A DNA stretch of 64,000 nucleotides from Leptolyngbya sp. NIES-3755 (GCA_001548435.1 AP017308.1:1001030-1065029), one strand, 5' to 3'; shown: positions 1 to 9,762, counted from the first letter of the stretch. The notes: a model not told the origin generated them from the sequence alone. Program-made: numbers and translations.

Positions 1-336
1 TTTGATGAATTCCTCTTCGGTCAAATCGAGATCAATCTGCCGTTCCCGTAACAAAACCGCAATCAGCGCACTTCCTTGTAACGGTCGCTCTACTTTCGAT
101 CGATATCGCTGCACCAATTCCATGACCGCATTCGATGATCCACCTGTTCTCGCAATTAGATCGTAACAGGCTTGATAGAGCGCTTTTTCCAGCAATTCTG
201 ATTCGTTGAGGGATTTCGCGATCGCATCCGCATACGTTGGATCGCAAAATCCCACGATCGTGCCTTCATGGGTGAGCGGCACATAACTTCCTTTGGTCGA
301 ACATTCCCACGGTAAGGTCGGTTTAGCGTTTGGCAT
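1..336 (-). CDS. Unknown protein, 3' end outside the window
   Basis: The frame is open from an ATG at 336 down to base 1, giving at least 112 residues, and runs off the left edge. The protein starts MPNAKPTLPWECSTKGSYVP and is soluble, with mixed helical content and an acidic stretch (LDLTEEEFIK) at the cut. I recognise no domain. It points the same way as pcyA, whose stop lies 58 bp upstream, so the two could share a transcript. Composition looks like the neighbours, including a HIP1 octamer at 218-225. It is probably a conserved cyanobacterial protein, but no function can be given. Confidence 0.6.
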   Translation of the reverse strand, partial: MPNAKPTLPWECSTKGSYVPLTHEGTIVGFCDPTYADAIAKSLNESELLEKALYQACYDLIARTGGSSNAVMELVQRYRSKVERPLQGSALIAVLLRERQIDLDLTEEEFIK

Positions 337-394
337 AAGTAACACCCCTGAACACGAAAATCTTTATGTTTAAGATTCCCGGACTCAGAACGCA

Positions 395-1129
395 TCACTC
401 AGGCATGTCGAACAAAACAGTGCTGATATATCGTTCCGCCCAAGCCTCTCCAAATGCTTTTTCCAGAACGCGCCGGGTTTTGTCATTCTGCTGCTGTTGA
501 GAGCAATAGTAACGTTGTCCTGCCAAGATTTCAGGAGTGCGTTCGGGCGTTGGATCCGTTGCGATCGCGATCTGACAGTGAATTTCCAAATACGATCGGA
601 CTTGTTCTAAAAATGCCGCTTCTTCTGCTTGACTGCCCGGACGCACGAGCAAACAGAAATCTGAGAAGATATCGCCCCATTCTGGAACGGCTCGACGCTG
701 GACGAATTCAGTTTCAGGAATGGCTTTGAGCGCAGTTTGATAATCTTCGGGTAGTTGGCGGTTTTCGCTCGTCGGAGAGAGATCCGCGATCGCTAAACTA
801 ATCTGTCCAGTTTTTCCCCCCACCAAGTCGGCTCCGAACATCGGCAAAGCATACTCTGGACGGGGAAACATAACACAGTGCAAGATGTCGAGCGAGGTTC
901 CAAGTTTTGCAAGTTCTAAGTGTAATTTCCGAAATTGCGGCGACTGATAGCATTTGTTCTCAATCACCAGCTTTTCGCCTTCCATCCGTCCTTCTACGTA
1001 TCCTAAATCTTCGGGCAACTGATAAGGCGACAGATCTAAATGCTGTTGCCAAACCCGTTCAATCATGTTGGCTAAATTGCGAATTAAGGGATGTTGCTGT
1101 TGACGAAGCGAGGTTGAAATCGAGGTCAT
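395..1129 (-). CDS. pcyA: Phycocyanobilin:ferredoxin oxidoreductase
   Basis: Reduces biliverdin IXalpha to phycocyanobilin with four electrons from ferredoxin, supplying the chromophore of phycobilisomes and phytochromes. The 244-residue product closely resembles known PcyA. It shows the [11 protein letters not shown] segment, the IENKCYQ strand with the family's active-site Glu, the ILHCVMFP segment with the conserved His, FGADLVGG with the proton-donating Asp, and the C-terminal [18 protein letters not shown] block. The ATG at 1129 was chosen because a longer in-frame start at 1192 would add 21 residues outside the family. The gene is divergent from the kinase at 1257. The family assignment is certain; only the exact start is open. 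Confidence 0.96.
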   Translation of the reverse strand: MTSISTSLRQQQHPLIRNLANMIERVWQQHLDLSPYQLPEDLGYVEGRMEGEKLVIENKCYQSPQFRKLHLELAKLGTSLDILHCVMFPRPEYALPMFGADLVGGKTGQISLAIADLSPTSENRQLPEDYQTALKAIPETEFVQRRAVPEWGDIFSDFCLLVRPGSQAEEAAFLEQVRSYLEIHCQIAIATDPTPERTPEILAGQRYYCSQQQQNDKTRRVLEKAFGEAWAERYISTVLFDMPE

Positions 1130-1256
1130 GTTAAATCCGGGGTAAAGAACGAGGTAAGACGATGAACTTTTGCTTAAATTCCCCCACTTCATCAGGATAT
1201 CAGCTTGCGACTGGCAAATTATCGAAGTTATAACGGCTCTAGAATTGGTTAAAAAT

Positions 1257-2081
1257 ATGGCAGGGCAAATCCTGGGCGATCGCTATCAAGTTGAACGAGA
1301 ATTGGGCAAACACGCAGGACGTTGGACGCTGTTGGCGCACGATTTACACGCCAAAGAACGGGTTGTGGTGAAATTACTGTGTTCAGACGAGGATCTACGA
1401 TCGGACGATTTGAAGCTGTTCGATCGTGAGGTAGAAATACTGAAGTCTTTGTCACATCCGTGTATTCCGAGATACTTAGGCTACTTTCAGCATCGGCTTC
1501 CGGGGGGTCGCGCTCTCGCCTTGGTGCAAACTTACGTCGCAGGTCGATCGCTGGCAGATTGTCTGGAGCGAGGACGGACTTTTAGTGAAGCCGAAGCCAG
1601 ACAAATTGCCAAATCAGTGCTGTACATTCTGATCTACTTGCAAGGGCGCAATCCCTCGATCGTGCATCGTGACATCAAGCCAAGCAATATTCTGTTAGGC
1701 GATCGTAAAGTTCACTTGGTCGATTTTGGCTCTGTGAAAACGATTCTGAATCGGCAAGATGGAACCTCTGCTTTTACGCTGGTGAACACGCACGATTTCA
1801 CGCCACCTGAACAGTACAGCGGACGATCGGTAACAGCATCGGATTTATACAGTCTCGGACTCACGATCATGACGAGCCTAACTGGGATTCAGCCTTCTCA
1901 ACTTCCGAGAAAAGGCAATCGATTTGATTTAGAACCACTTGTCGATCTGAGTCCTGCTTTTGTCGATTGGCTCTTGTGGATGACCGAAACGACGCTCGAT
2001 CGACGATTACAATCCGCGATGATCGCACTTCAGGCGCTGGATGCTGGACAAGTGAGAAATGCGATCGGATCGTTGAATTAA
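1257..2081 (+). CDS. Serine/threonine protein kinase (soluble, kinase domain only)
   Basis: A 274-residue Hanks-type kinase with almost nothing beyond the catalytic domain. Visible elements are the ATP-binding Lys39 in VVVKLL, the catalytic loop HRDIKPSN with Asp139, the DFG Asp156, and the activation-segment end [10 protein letters not shown]. The glycine loop is degenerate (GKHAGRW). There is no membrane segment or sensor domain, so it is probably cytoplasmic. The ATG at 1257 begins the usual [17 protein letters not shown] opening; an upstream in-frame start at 1170 adds residues unlike the family. It resembles the kinase at 57124-58458 (both have DDLKLF followed by R/E-rich helix), which carries an extra membrane tail. 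Its stop overlaps the convergent S4 gene by 4 bp. Targets are unknown. Confidence 0.9.
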   Translation: MAGQILGDRYQVERELGKHAGRWTLLAHDLHAKERVVVKLLCSDEDLRSDDLKLFDREVEILKSLSHPCIPRYLGYFQHRLPGGRALALVQTYVAGRSLADCLERGRTFSEAEARQIAKSVLYILIYLQGRNPSIVHRDIKPSNILLGDRKVHLVDFGSVKTILNRQDGTSAFTLVNTHDFTPPEQYSGRSVTASDLYSLGLTIMTSLTGIQPSQLPRKGNRFDLEPLVDLSPAFVDWLLWMTETTLDRRLQSAMIALQALDAGQVRNAIGSLN

Positions 2082-2857
2082 ACGAAACGGGTGAGTTGAA
2101 CTCGGTAGCGGTCTTTCTTTGTGACCATGACTTCTCCGACTTCGACTCGTCCTTTTCCACGAATTGCAATCAAATCACCAGATTTTACTGAATAGCTGGT
2201 AGAAGTCGTTTCTTTCCAGTTGACTCGAACATCTCCAGCCGAAATCATTTCCGCCATTTTGCTACGTGACATTCCAAAGCCTGCGGACGCGATCGCATCT
2301 AATCGCATCGATGCCTCAACGGTTGTCATTTCCTTCTTCTTCGGCTCTCGAATCTTCAACTCCTCAAATGGAATCGGTTCAACTTTTACCGGAACCGATC
2401 GCACTTGATTGAGCGAGGTTTGCAGAAAATCAACCAGTTCGGGAGTGACGATCGCTTGTGCGCCCCGTTCTCCGAGCACAATAATGTCTCCGACTTTTTC
2501 CCGCACAATTCCAGTTCCAAGCAGTGCTCCCAAGAAATCTCGATGGGTGGCTTGATCAAAGAGGAAGTTTCCTGCAATATCGAGGGCTGCGAGTTCGACT
2601 TGGGAAGCATCGAGTGGAATTTCAGATCGAGCGATCGCAACTCGTTGCCGTTCTGCCTGCGGATAGCCCCCCCAAGCGATCAATTGAACTTCTGTGAGGC
2701 GGGAAAACGATCGCTGGACTTCTGCCAACTCTGGCGGAGAGAGAAAATCACTGGTGACAACTTCCCAGGTTTTGATCGCTTTCTCAGCTTGGTCGATCAC
2801 GCGTGCGATCGTCTCTCGATTTTCTACGCCTTTGAGGAGGTCTTCCCTTGGTAACAT
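2078..2857 (-). CDS. Photosystem II S4 domain protein (YlmH-like RNA-binding protein)
   Basis: A 259-residue protein of the YlmH-like family that cyanobacterial annotation calls photosystem II S4 domain protein. The N-terminal two thirds form the YlmH-type region (GGYPQAERQRVAIA; the ALLGTGIVREKVGDI block). Residues of about 180-245 form an S4 RNA-binding domain (RLDAIASAGFGMSRSKMAEM, then GDVRVNW and SGDLIAIRGKGR). Relatives bind RNA or ribosomal subunits; the PSII name is historical and a direct photosystem role is not shown here. It is convergent with the kinase gene, sharing 4 bp at the stops. The first in-frame ATG is taken as start. Confidence 0.9.
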   Translation of the reverse strand: MLPREDLLKGVENRETIARVIDQAEKAIKTWEVVTSDFLSPPELAEVQRSFSRLTEVQLIAWGGYPQAERQRVAIARSEIPLDASQVELAALDIAGNFLFDQATHRDFLGALLGTGIVREKVGDIIVLGERGAQAIVTPELVDFLQTSLNQVRSVPVKVEPIPFEELKIREPKKKEMTTVEASMRLDAIASAGFGMSRSKMAEMISAGDVRVNWKETTSTSYSVKSGDLIAIRGKGRVEVGEVMVTKKDRYRVQLTRFV

Positions 2858-2941
2858 AACGATTAGAGATTAAAAACCTATTTTATCGAAATAAAGCATG
2901 GCTTAAACGGACTCCTAATTTACCAGCACTCAGGAATAGTT

Positions 2942-2964
2942 GACGATGGCAACTCCCCATCGTC
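2942..2964. other. Intergenic hairpin
   Basis: GACGATGG and CCATCGTC form a perfect 8-bp stem around a 7-base loop, between two divergent genes (2857 minus, 3063 plus). No T-run follows on either strand, so it is not a standard terminator. It could be a leader structure or part of a small RNA. Confidence 0.35.
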
Positions 2965-3062
2965 CTTCGGCTAGAGGCACAACGCGACACAGAGATTAGA
3001 AAGTTTAGAGACACCGATTCTGAACTGCAATTGACCGCTGAGAAAATGTTGAGGCATAAAAA

Positions 3063-3578
3063 ATGAGTTATTTAGTAGCCGTATTGAGCGATCGTATTAA
3101 AGCAGAAGAAGCTTATTCGGCACTCGAAAAAGAAGGATTGCCGATGGATAAAATCTCGATTTTGGGACGGGGTTATAAAAGTGCTGATGAGTATGGCTTG
3201 ATTGATCCGAACGAAACAGCGAGAAAACAAGTTAGATTAATGGCTTCGTGGCTGGTTCCATTTGGATTTGTGGGTGGTGCAGCCTTTAATGTGATTACTG
3301 GATTAGATACGTTTGCTTGGGCAGGCGAAATTGGGAGTCCATTGATTGCAGGAATCTTAGGCGGATTGTCTGGATTGTTGGGTAGCGTCTTTGTCGGAGG
3401 TGGTGTTGGATTAGTCGTGGGCGGTGGGGATGCACTACCTTACCGGAATCGGTTGAATGCTGGAAAGTATTTGATTGTGGTGAACGGTTCGGATACGCTG
3501 ATTCGGCAGGCGACTCGGAGCTTGAGAGCATTTGATCCTGAGAGTTTGCAAGGATATGCAGAGCCGGGAGTTAGTTAA
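3063..3578 (+). CDS. Conserved cyanobacterial membrane protein, glycine-rich
   Basis: A 171-residue protein. Residues 1-40 (MSYLVAVLSDRIKAEEAYSA then LPMDKISILGRGY) look like the small alpha/beta domain of general stress protein 17M-like proteins. Residues of about 60-125 are hydrophobic and very glycine-rich (GILGGLSGLLGS, GGGVGLVVGGG), suggesting two membrane hairpins. The C-terminus (AGKYLIVVNGSD) returns to a soluble strand-rich fold, as if the alpha/beta domain were split by the membrane part. The start is the only nearby ATG. The 3' end overlaps the convergent histidine kinase by 8 bp. I can name no specific function; a stress or envelope role is only a guess from the domain resemblance. 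Confidence 0.7.
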   Translation: MSYLVAVLSDRIKAEEAYSALEKEGLPMDKISILGRGYKSADEYGLIDPNETARKQVRLMASWLVPFGFVGGAAFNVITGLDTFAWAGEIGSPLIAGILGGLSGLLGSVFVGGGVGLVVGGGDALPYRNRLNAGKYLIVVNGSDTLIRQATRSLRAFDPESLQGYAEPGVS

Positions 3579-5700
3579 GCGAGAGGGGGATTTCGATCGT
3601 AAATTCCGTTCCTTCGCCAGCTTCAGAGGTACAAATCAAAGCACCATGATGTTGTCCGACAATGATTTGATACGCGATCGATAATCCCAATCCTGTGCCT
3701 TGTCCAACAGGTTTTGTGGTGAAAAATGGATCAAAGATTTTGGATTTGACGGATTCTGGAATTCCTTCACCGTTATCGCGAATTTTGACGATCGCGCTGG
3801 AGTCTGTTGCCTCAGTGCTAATCCAAATCATGACAGGACGATCGCTGATCATTTCTAAAGCATCGATCGCGTTGCCGATTAGGTTGAGAAACACTTGATT
3901 CAGTTGTCCTGCGTAACATTCAATCTTTGGTAAATTCTGAAAATTTCTAATGATCTGAATCTCTTGCCGCTTTGATGTGTGCTTGAGTCGATGTTGCAAT
4001 AAGAGCAATGTATTTTCTAAGCCTTCGTGTAAATCAACAATCTTGAGTTGAGCCTCATCGAGCCGTGAGAAATTTCGCAGACCGAGAACGATCGATTGAA
4101 TTCGATCGGCTCCTTCCTGCATTGAATTTAAGAGTTTGGGCAGATCGGTAGAAACAAATTCAAAATCGCAGTCTTCGAGATAGTTCTGGATTTCTTCGAT
4201 CGTCTCTGGAACGTGTTTTTGATACAGCGCAACTAACTCCATTAAATCGTTCACATAATGATTCGCGTGGGATAAGTTACCTGAAATGAAAGTTACTGGA
4301 TTGTTAATTTCATGAGCAATTCCCGCGACCATTTGCCCCAAGCTCGACATCTTCTCAGATTGCAGCATTTGAGCTTGTGCGGTTTGTAAACTTTGCAGCG
4401 CATTCGATAGTTTCTCAGTTCGTTCATCGACTCGCAATTCAAGTTCTGCATTTGTTTGTTCTAATGCGATAAATGATGCTCTTAACTGCGTCACCATGCT
4501 ATTAAACGATCGAGCTAGTGTTGCGAGTTCTTCAATCCGTGAGAGTTGCACGGTTTGATTCAAATCACCTTGAGCGATCGCGGAAGATGCAGTATTCAAC
4601 CGAGCAATCGATCGAGCAATCCAACGCGCCGTCATTAATCCTAAAGCAGTTGTGACGAGAAGCGCGATCGCACACAGTAGAATCGTCGTCTGTGTATTGC
4701 GATTAATTTGATCGGTGAAATCCGATTCTGGCATTGCGATCACAACTAGCCAATCTAAACCGTATTGATCACGCCAGGGATTAACCTGAACAAAAATGTT
4801 GTTATTCTTAATCCATTCTCTTTCGCGAATTTGATTCAGATTACCGTGTTTTTTAATTAGATATCGTGTTGTTTCTCGAATTAATTGATTATTGCTATCT
4901 GATGCTTTAATTCGCTTCGGTTGATTGTTCTCGACTGTATAAGTCTTTTCACCATTAGAATTTCCAACCAAGAAACCATCGCGTTCCAAAATAAAAACTG
5001 AAGCTGATGGACTTGGACGCAATTGTTCTAGAAATGTATTGATTCGATCGAGCAAATAATCCACGCCAACAACCCCAATGATCTGTTGCCGATCGTCAAG
5101 CACCGGATGACTCGCTGAAATCGCCATCACTTTGTCATCATTCCAAAAGTAAATTCTTGTCCAGAGTGGCTTTCTAGCATTCACCGCATCGGTATACCAA
5201 ATTTCTTGACGCGGTTCATAGGGAACTTTGAGTGCCAAACTCGTTGGCTTGCCTCGCTTGATATCGTAGCGGTAATAAGTGCCGATGTGCGGTGGCTCGA
5301 CAATATCAATTTGGAGAACATTTCGATGATCTCGATTAATGCCGATAAATCTGCCATCTCGATCGCCAAAATTGATAAAGGCAAAATCTGGATAAGCCCG
5401 CATTTGCTCCCAAAAATAGTGTCCTAATGTTCGGAGATCACGCGGTAAAATTCCAGCTTCGAGACCTCGTGCGTTTACCTGATTTACCTTATGAGGCTTA
5501 GCAAGATAGGTATTGAGATGTTGATCGACTCGTTTACTTGACTCACTGCCAAGCTGATTGACCAATTGTTCGATCGCCATTTGTCCATGACGCAGCGACC
5601 AATATCCAGCCAGTCCCACAGCGATAAAAATTTGTGTGACAAACGGAACGACGAGCACATAGCTCAGGGATAGCTTTGGTAATCTGTGGAAGAGTTTCAC
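3571..5700 (-). CDS. Sensor histidine kinase with Cache and HAMP domains
   Basis: A 709-residue membrane sensor. In order: a membrane segment at about 14-34, a long extracytoplasmic Cache-type sensor domain at about 45-330 (VNARGLEAGILP; VVGVDYLLDRINTFL), a second membrane segment near 340-360, HAMP, a coiled coil (ELELRVDERTEKLSNALQ), then the kinase core. The phospho-acceptor is His463 in GIAHEINNP, followed by NLIGNAIDALE (N box), DNGEGIP and GTGLGLS (ATP lid). No cognate response regulator is adjacent, as is common in cyanobacteria. The kinase core closely resembles that of the kinase at 40550-42376, including the spacing of the [10 protein letters not shown] motif, so the two are paralogues with similar sensors. 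Confidence 0.93.
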   Translation of the reverse strand: MKLFHRLPKLSLSYVLVVPFVTQIFIAVGLAGYWSLRHGQMAIEQLVNQLGSESSKRVDQHLNTYLAKPHKVNQVNARGLEAGILPRDLRTLGHYFWEQMRAYPDFAFINFGDRDGRFIGINRDHRNVLQIDIVEPPHIGTYYRYDIKRGKPTSLALKVPYEPRQEIWYTDAVNARKPLWTRIYFWNDDKVMAISASHPVLDDRQQIIGVVGVDYLLDRINTFLEQLRPSPSASVFILERDGFLVGNSNGEKTYTVENNQPKRIKASDSNNQLIRETTRYLIKKHGNLNQIREREWIKNNNIFVQVNPWRDQYGLDWLVVIAMPESDFTDQINRNTQTTILLCAIALLVTTALGLMTARWIARSIARLNTASSAIAQGDLNQTVQLSRIEELATLARSFNSMVTQLRASFIALEQTNAELELRVDERTEKLSNALQSLQTAQAQMLQSEKMSSLGQMVAGIAHEINNPVTFISGNLSHANHYVNDLMELVALYQKHVPETIEEIQNYLEDCDFEFVSTDLPKLLNSMQEGADRIQSIVLGLRNFSRLDEAQLKIVDLHEGLENTLLLLQHRLKHTSKRQEIQIIRNFQNLPKIECYAGQLNQVFLNLIGNAIDALEMISDRPVMIWISTEATDSSAIVKIRDNGEGIPESVKSKIFDPFFTTKPVGQGTGLGLSIAYQIIVGQHHGALICTSEAGEGTEFTIEIPLSLN

Positions 5701-5789
5701 GAGACATAGTGGGGCAAGGACTCGTGATTAGAATGCCCTTCATCTAGAGAAAATCTAGGAAATTCTAGTTTAGTTTTGGAGAATTAAAA

Positions 5790-6776
5790 ATGCGAGCAGT
5801 GTGGTATGAGCAAGTTGGGGCAGCAAAAACGGTTTTGTCGATCGGTGATCTCGATTTACCAGAACTAGGATCTGGACAAGTGCGCGTCAAAGTTTTTGCC
5901 TCTGGGATTAATCCATCCGATGTCAAACAGCGAAGTGGCTGAGGTGGCTTAACGATGAGGTTTCCACGGGTAATTCCACATAATGATGGGGCAGGCGTAA
6001 TTGTCGAAGTTGGGGCAGGAGTGAGTTCTGATCGAGTTGGGGAACGAGTCTGGATTTACGAAGCGACTTTGGCAAAAGGATTGGGAACAGCAGCGGAATT
6101 TGTTACCGTTGCAAGCGAGAATGCGATCGCGCTTCCCGATTCGACTTCGTTTGCAGAAGGAGCTTGTCTAGGTGTTCCTGCGATGACGGCTCATCATTGT
6201 TTGTTCAAAGATGGAAGGATTGCAGGACAAACAATTTTAGTCACAGGTGGAGCGGGAGCCGTTGGAGCTTATGCGATTCAACTTGCGAAATGGGGAAAGG
6301 CTACGGTGATTACAACGGTAAGCTCTGAGAGAAAAGCTGAGATTGCTAGATCAATTGGTGCTGATTATGTCATTAACTACAAAACTGAAGAGGTTAGTGC
6401 AGTCATTAAACAGATTGCAAAAGGTGTCGATCGTGTGATTGAAGTTGATTTTGCCGCAAATTTAGAAACGAATTTGAAGATCCTAAATCGTGATGGTGTG
6501 ATTGCGACTTATGCCACAGATTCTAATGTGACACCTCAAGTGCCAATCTATTCGCTGATTTATAAGAATCTCACTGTGCATTATGTTCTAGTTTATGCAA
6601 TGTCTAAATCTGCCCATCAACAAGCAGCAGCAGATATTACAACTTGCTTGCAGGAAGGCGTTTTGAAACATCAGATTGCAGAACGATTTGCGCTCGATCG
6701 AATTGCTGAGGCACATGAACTGATGGAAAGTGGAACTGCGATCGGCAATATTATCGTTGAAGTGATACCCGGTTAA
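5790..6776 (+). pseudogene. Zinc-type alcohol dehydrogenase / quinone oxidoreductase, interrupted by an in-frame TGA
   Basis: Read from the ATG at 5790, the frame encodes an NADPH:quinone reductase-like MDR enzyme of 328 residues with a single TGA at 5940-5942 (codon 51). Before the stop: MRAVWYEQVGAAKTVL to GINPSDVKQRSG. After it, in the same frame: GGLTMRFPRVIPHNDGAGVI. Relatives usually have Trp here, so TGG to TGA is the simplest cause. The rest is intact: Rossmann motif GGAGAVGAYAIQLAKWG, the NYKTE loop and a full C-terminus. An internal ATG at 5955 could give a 273-residue protein lacking the first catalytic-domain strands. It could be a recent nonsense mutation, a sequence error, or read-through. 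Confidence 0.85.
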
Positions 6777-7252
6777 TCTTGGTTATTCTTGTCTAACAAT
6801 GCCTGTATCAGTCGAGAAGAAATGTGAAAATTAGTTGTTTGCAGCTTTGCGATTGTATTGGGAAGATCAATCAATCCCATTGATGCTGCATCATCCAGAA
6901 TTCCGATCAATCCGGTAATCTTTAGTCCTCGCGATCGTGCAAGTAATCTCCCTTTTCGCTCATCCATCAAAATCAATGTCGCTTCTAATTCTTCAGCTAA
7001 AAGAATTGCCGCTTGTTCTCCTCGATCTAACTCCATCAACGCTGGATCAAAAGGGTGTGTCACAGTCAAAGTCATTAACCATTCGGGCGAAGAACTGATC
7101 CAAGCTCGAACAAGGTCAGGTGCATCTTGATCGGCTAATTCATCCCGTACAACATCTGGAATGAAGATTTGACCATAAAGCTGAGGCAGCAAATCAATTT
7201 GCTCAATCAGAATCAAGTAACAAATCGGTGACGTATCAGAAACAACTAGCAT
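6773..7252 (-). CDS. PIN-like DUF3368 toxin of a type II toxin-antitoxin pair
   Basis: A 159-residue PIN-domain protein of the DUF3368 type, presumed to be a metal-dependent ribonuclease. It opens MLVVSDTSPICYL, where the Asp and TSP motif are the first acidic active-site element. LDRGEQAAILLAEE carries the second acidic cluster and LILMDERKGR the third. Its ATG overlaps the stop of the upstream UPF0175 gene (TAATG at 7250-7254), so it is translationally coupled to its antitoxin. The 3' end overlaps the end of the oxidoreductase gene by 4 bp, convergently. The pairing of DUF3368 with UPF0175 is a known cyanobacterial arrangement; toxicity is inferred. Confidence 0.88.
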   Translation of the reverse strand: MLVVSDTSPICYLILIEQIDLLPQLYGQIFIPDVVRDELADQDAPDLVRAWISSSPEWLMTLTVTHPFDPALMELDRGEQAAILLAEELEATLILMDERKGRLLARSRGLKITGLIGILDDAASMGLIDLPNTIAKLQTTNFHISSRLIQALLDKNNQD

Positions 7253-7539
7253 TAAATTCTTAGTTGTCCCTCTTGTCGGACTTGTTTTAAGGTTTGTCGA
7301 TCGGCTTCTAAATCGGTTTCATCGTAGTGCAGAGGAGCATCGGCTTGTTTGAGAAAAGCATCGACCGCAAATCTCGATCCCAATCCCAAAATCTGACCGA
7401 CTTGAGCACGAGTAATTACTCCTTCTCGATAGGCTTCTACGACCAAAAGTTCTAGCGCTTTGCGAGGTAAATCGTTCCAGCGTTGCTGAAGCTCAACTGC
7501 AACTTCATCAGAAAGATTAATATTAATAGTGACTTGCAT
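7252..7539 (-). CDS. UPF0175 family antitoxin
   Basis: A 95-residue UPF0175 protein. The N-terminal strand (MQVTININLSDEVAVEL) resembles ribbon-type DNA-binding antitoxins. It is followed by the family helix-turn-helix-like block ALELLVVEAYREGVITRAQVGQILGL. The acidic C-terminal tail (YDETDLEADRQTL) would wrap the toxin. It precedes the PIN toxin with a 1-bp stop/start overlap. By analogy with other type II pairs it probably also represses the operon, but no clear operator was identified upstream. Confidence 0.88.
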   Translation of the reverse strand: MQVTININLSDEVAVELQQRWNDLPRKALELLVVEAYREGVITRAQVGQILGLGSRFAVDAFLKQADAPLHYDETDLEADRQTLKQVRQEGQLRI

Positions 7540-7631
7540 AGGTCTAGTTTCAGCAACTTACTTCAGTCAATTTAATCATAAAAAATCGGAGCAGTTTTCA
7601 CCACCCCGATCGCACTAATCAATTTCAAACA

Positions 7632-9518
7632 CTACAGTTGAGGTACGTAGCGTTCTTTCTCAGGAACCGCCGTATACTCTGCAACGATTTGACGGAACTC
7701 ATCCCCATCAATGGTTTCTTTGTCCACTAATAGATCGACTAAGCGATCGATGACTTCCCGATTTTCACGAATAATCCGGCGAGTATCTTCCAAGCAATGT
7801 TCTACAATAGAACGCACTTGAGCATCGATTCGAGCCGCGATTTCTTCAGAATATTCCGATCGCGTCGTCCAACCCGCACCCAAGAAGACTTCGCCTTGTT
7901 GACTTTCGAGCGACAACGGACCTAAATCAGACATCCCGTAGCGAGTGACCATCTGACGTGCCATTCCAGTGACTTGTTGAATATCACCGCCTGCACCTGT
8001 GGTTACTTCCGCATCTCCGAAGATCACTTCTTCAGCAGCACGTCCACCCAAAGCACCTTTGATTCGTGCCAAGATTTGCGATCGCGAAATTAGTCCTTGA
8101 TCTTCACTCGGCATAAACCAAGTCAAACCACGAGCCTGACCACGCGGAACAAGCGTCACTTTCTGCACTGGATCGTGCTCTTTCACTAAGGTTCCAACGA
8201 TCGCATGTCCGATTTCGTGATAAGCGATCAAACGCTTGCTCTTACTATCGGTCAGCGGTGTCCCTTCCATTCCTGCGACAACGCGATCGACGGCATCATC
8301 AATTTCGAGCATTGTGATGGCATCTTTGCGACGACGAGCAGTCAGAATTGCAGCTTCGTTTAGTAAGTTCGCTAAGTCAGCCCCAGAGAAACCAGGAGTC
8401 CGACGAGCGATCGCTTCGAGTGAAACTTCTTCTGAAATTTTCTTGTTACGAGCGTGAACGTTCAGAACTTCGAGACGACCTTTGATATCAGGAACATCGA
8501 CGGTAACTTGTCGATCGAAGCGACCTGGACGCAACAGAGCAGAGTCAAGCACGTCTGGGCGGTTCGTTGCGGCAATAATGATGATTCCAGTATTGCCTTC
8601 AAAACCATCCATCTCGGTGAGAAGTTGGTTCAAAGTCTGTTCGCGCTCATCGTTTCCGCCACCGATACCGGCTCCACGTTGGCGACCAACTGCATCAATT
8701 TCATCGATAAAGATGATACAAGGTGCGTTCTCTTTCGCCTTCTTGAATAGGTCACGGACACGGGAAGCACCCACACCGACGAACATTTCGACGAATTCGG
8801 AACCAGAGATCGAGAAGAAGGGGACACCCGCTTCACCTGCGATCGCTTTTGCCAACAATGTCTTACCCGTTCCAGGAGGTCCAACGAGCAGAACCCCTTT
8901 AGGAATTTTTGCGCCCACTGCGGTAAAGCGCTCGGGCTTTTTCAGGAAGGTGACAACTTCTTGTAATTCTTCCTTCGCTTCTTCGATGCCTGCGACATCA
9001 TCAAACAGAACGCCAGTCTTCGCTTCCATTTGAAAACGAGCGCGGGATTTTCCGAAGTTCATGGCTTGTCCAGGACCACCCGGAACGTTTCCAGAGCGGC
9101 GGAACAAGAAGAACAATCCACCTAAGAGCAGAATCGGGAAAATCAAGTTTCCGAGAAGGTTCCAGACGGCTCCATCATTGCGGATGGGATGAGAATCGAG
9201 ATTAACACCTGCTGAACGAAGACGGGTCACGAGTTCGGGAGTATTGCCAGGGAGATCGACTCGTAAGCGTTGTAGCCGATTGTCCAAATCTGGATCGACT
9301 GCTTCTACGATCGCAGTTCGACCGCCATCATATAAATCAACGCTAGTAATTCGATTAGCATCTAAGTACTCCAAGAACCGTCCATAAGTCATCCGAGTGC
9401 TGGCGGTGTTTCGACTTGTATTGGGTGCGGCTGGAGCGATTGATCCTTGCCATAGGAAAAACCCAACGACAAGCGCGGGAATTGCCCAAAGCAGGATGGT
9501 TCTCCAAGAAGATTTCAT
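7632..9518 (-). CDS. ftsH: ATP-dependent zinc metalloprotease FtsH (FtsH2 type)
   Basis: A 628-residue membrane AAA protease. It has an N-terminal membrane anchor ([13 protein letters not shown]), a lumenal/periplasmic segment, a second anchor near residues 120-140 ([11 protein letters not shown]), an AAA domain with Walker A GPPGTGKT and Walker [12 protein letters not shown], the second region of homology ending RPGRFDRQ, and the zinc site HEIGH with His434 and His438. The opening and the C-terminus ([19 protein letters not shown]) match Synechocystis FtsH2 (slr0228), which pairs with FtsH3 to degrade damaged D1 during photosystem II repair. It is a single gene; a stop-free leader of about 240 bp separates it from gltX. 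Confidence 0.96.
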   Translation of the reverse strand: MKSSWRTILLWAIPALVVGFFLWQGSIAPAAPNTSRNTASTRMTYGRFLEYLDANRITSVDLYDGGRTAIVEAVDPDLDNRLQRLRVDLPGNTPELVTRLRSAGVNLDSHPIRNDGAVWNLLGNLIFPILLLGGLFFLFRRSGNVPGGPGQAMNFGKSRARFQMEAKTGVLFDDVAGIEEAKEELQEVVTFLKKPERFTAVGAKIPKGVLLVGPPGTGKTLLAKAIAGEAGVPFFSISGSEFVEMFVGVGASRVRDLFKKAKENAPCIIFIDEIDAVGRQRGAGIGGGNDEREQTLNQLLTEMDGFEGNTGIIIIAATNRPDVLDSALLRPGRFDRQVTVDVPDIKGRLEVLNVHARNKKISEEVSLEAIARRTPGFSGADLANLLNEAAILTARRRKDAITMLEIDDAVDRVVAGMEGTPLTDSKSKRLIAYHEIGHAIVGTLVKEHDPVQKVTLVPRGQARGLTWFMPSEDQGLISRSQILARIKGALGGRAAEEVIFGDAEVTTGAGGDIQQVTGMARQMVTRYGMSDLGPLSLESQQGEVFLGAGWTTRSEYSEEIAARIDAQVRSIVEHCLEDTRRIIRENREVIDRLVDLLVDKETIDGDEFRQIVAEYTAVPEKERYVPQL

Positions 9519-9571
9519 AAACTAGCAACCTCGCGATACGGCTACAACGGTAAAGATCGATCGTTATCTAA

Positions 9572-9588
9572 GTATGGAGCTTCCATAC
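9572..9588. other. Hairpin in the ftsH leader
   Basis: GTATGGA and TCCATAC pair perfectly around a 3-base loop, 54-70 bp upstream of the ftsH start. It may be a structured 5' leader element or a regulator site; nothing further supports either. Confidence 0.3.
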
Positions 9589-9762
9589 GGGTTTGTACGG
9601 TGCGATTTGGCTCGAAAATCAAGCTGGGATGAGGCGCAGGTACTTTTACGGATTCTCTATCAGGGATTTAATGAGAAGAATCTTAACTAAATTTAACAGA
9701 AATTCGAGACATCGGGCAATCGGGAGCCAGAAAGGGGAACTTCTCCGACTCCTGAAAGATCT

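Noticed and set aside
218-225. GCGATCGC palindromes considered as specific regulatory sites
   Set aside because: This is the HIP1 octamer, abundant throughout many cyanobacterial genomes and within coding sequence here.
2942-2964. Hairpin considered as a terminator
   Set aside because: It lies between two divergent starts and has no T-run, so nothing upstream needs terminating.
5940-5942. In-frame TGA considered as a selenocysteine codon
   Set aside because: The family has Trp, not Cys or Sec, at this position; no Sec-insertion hairpin is evident and the enzyme is not a selenoprotein type.
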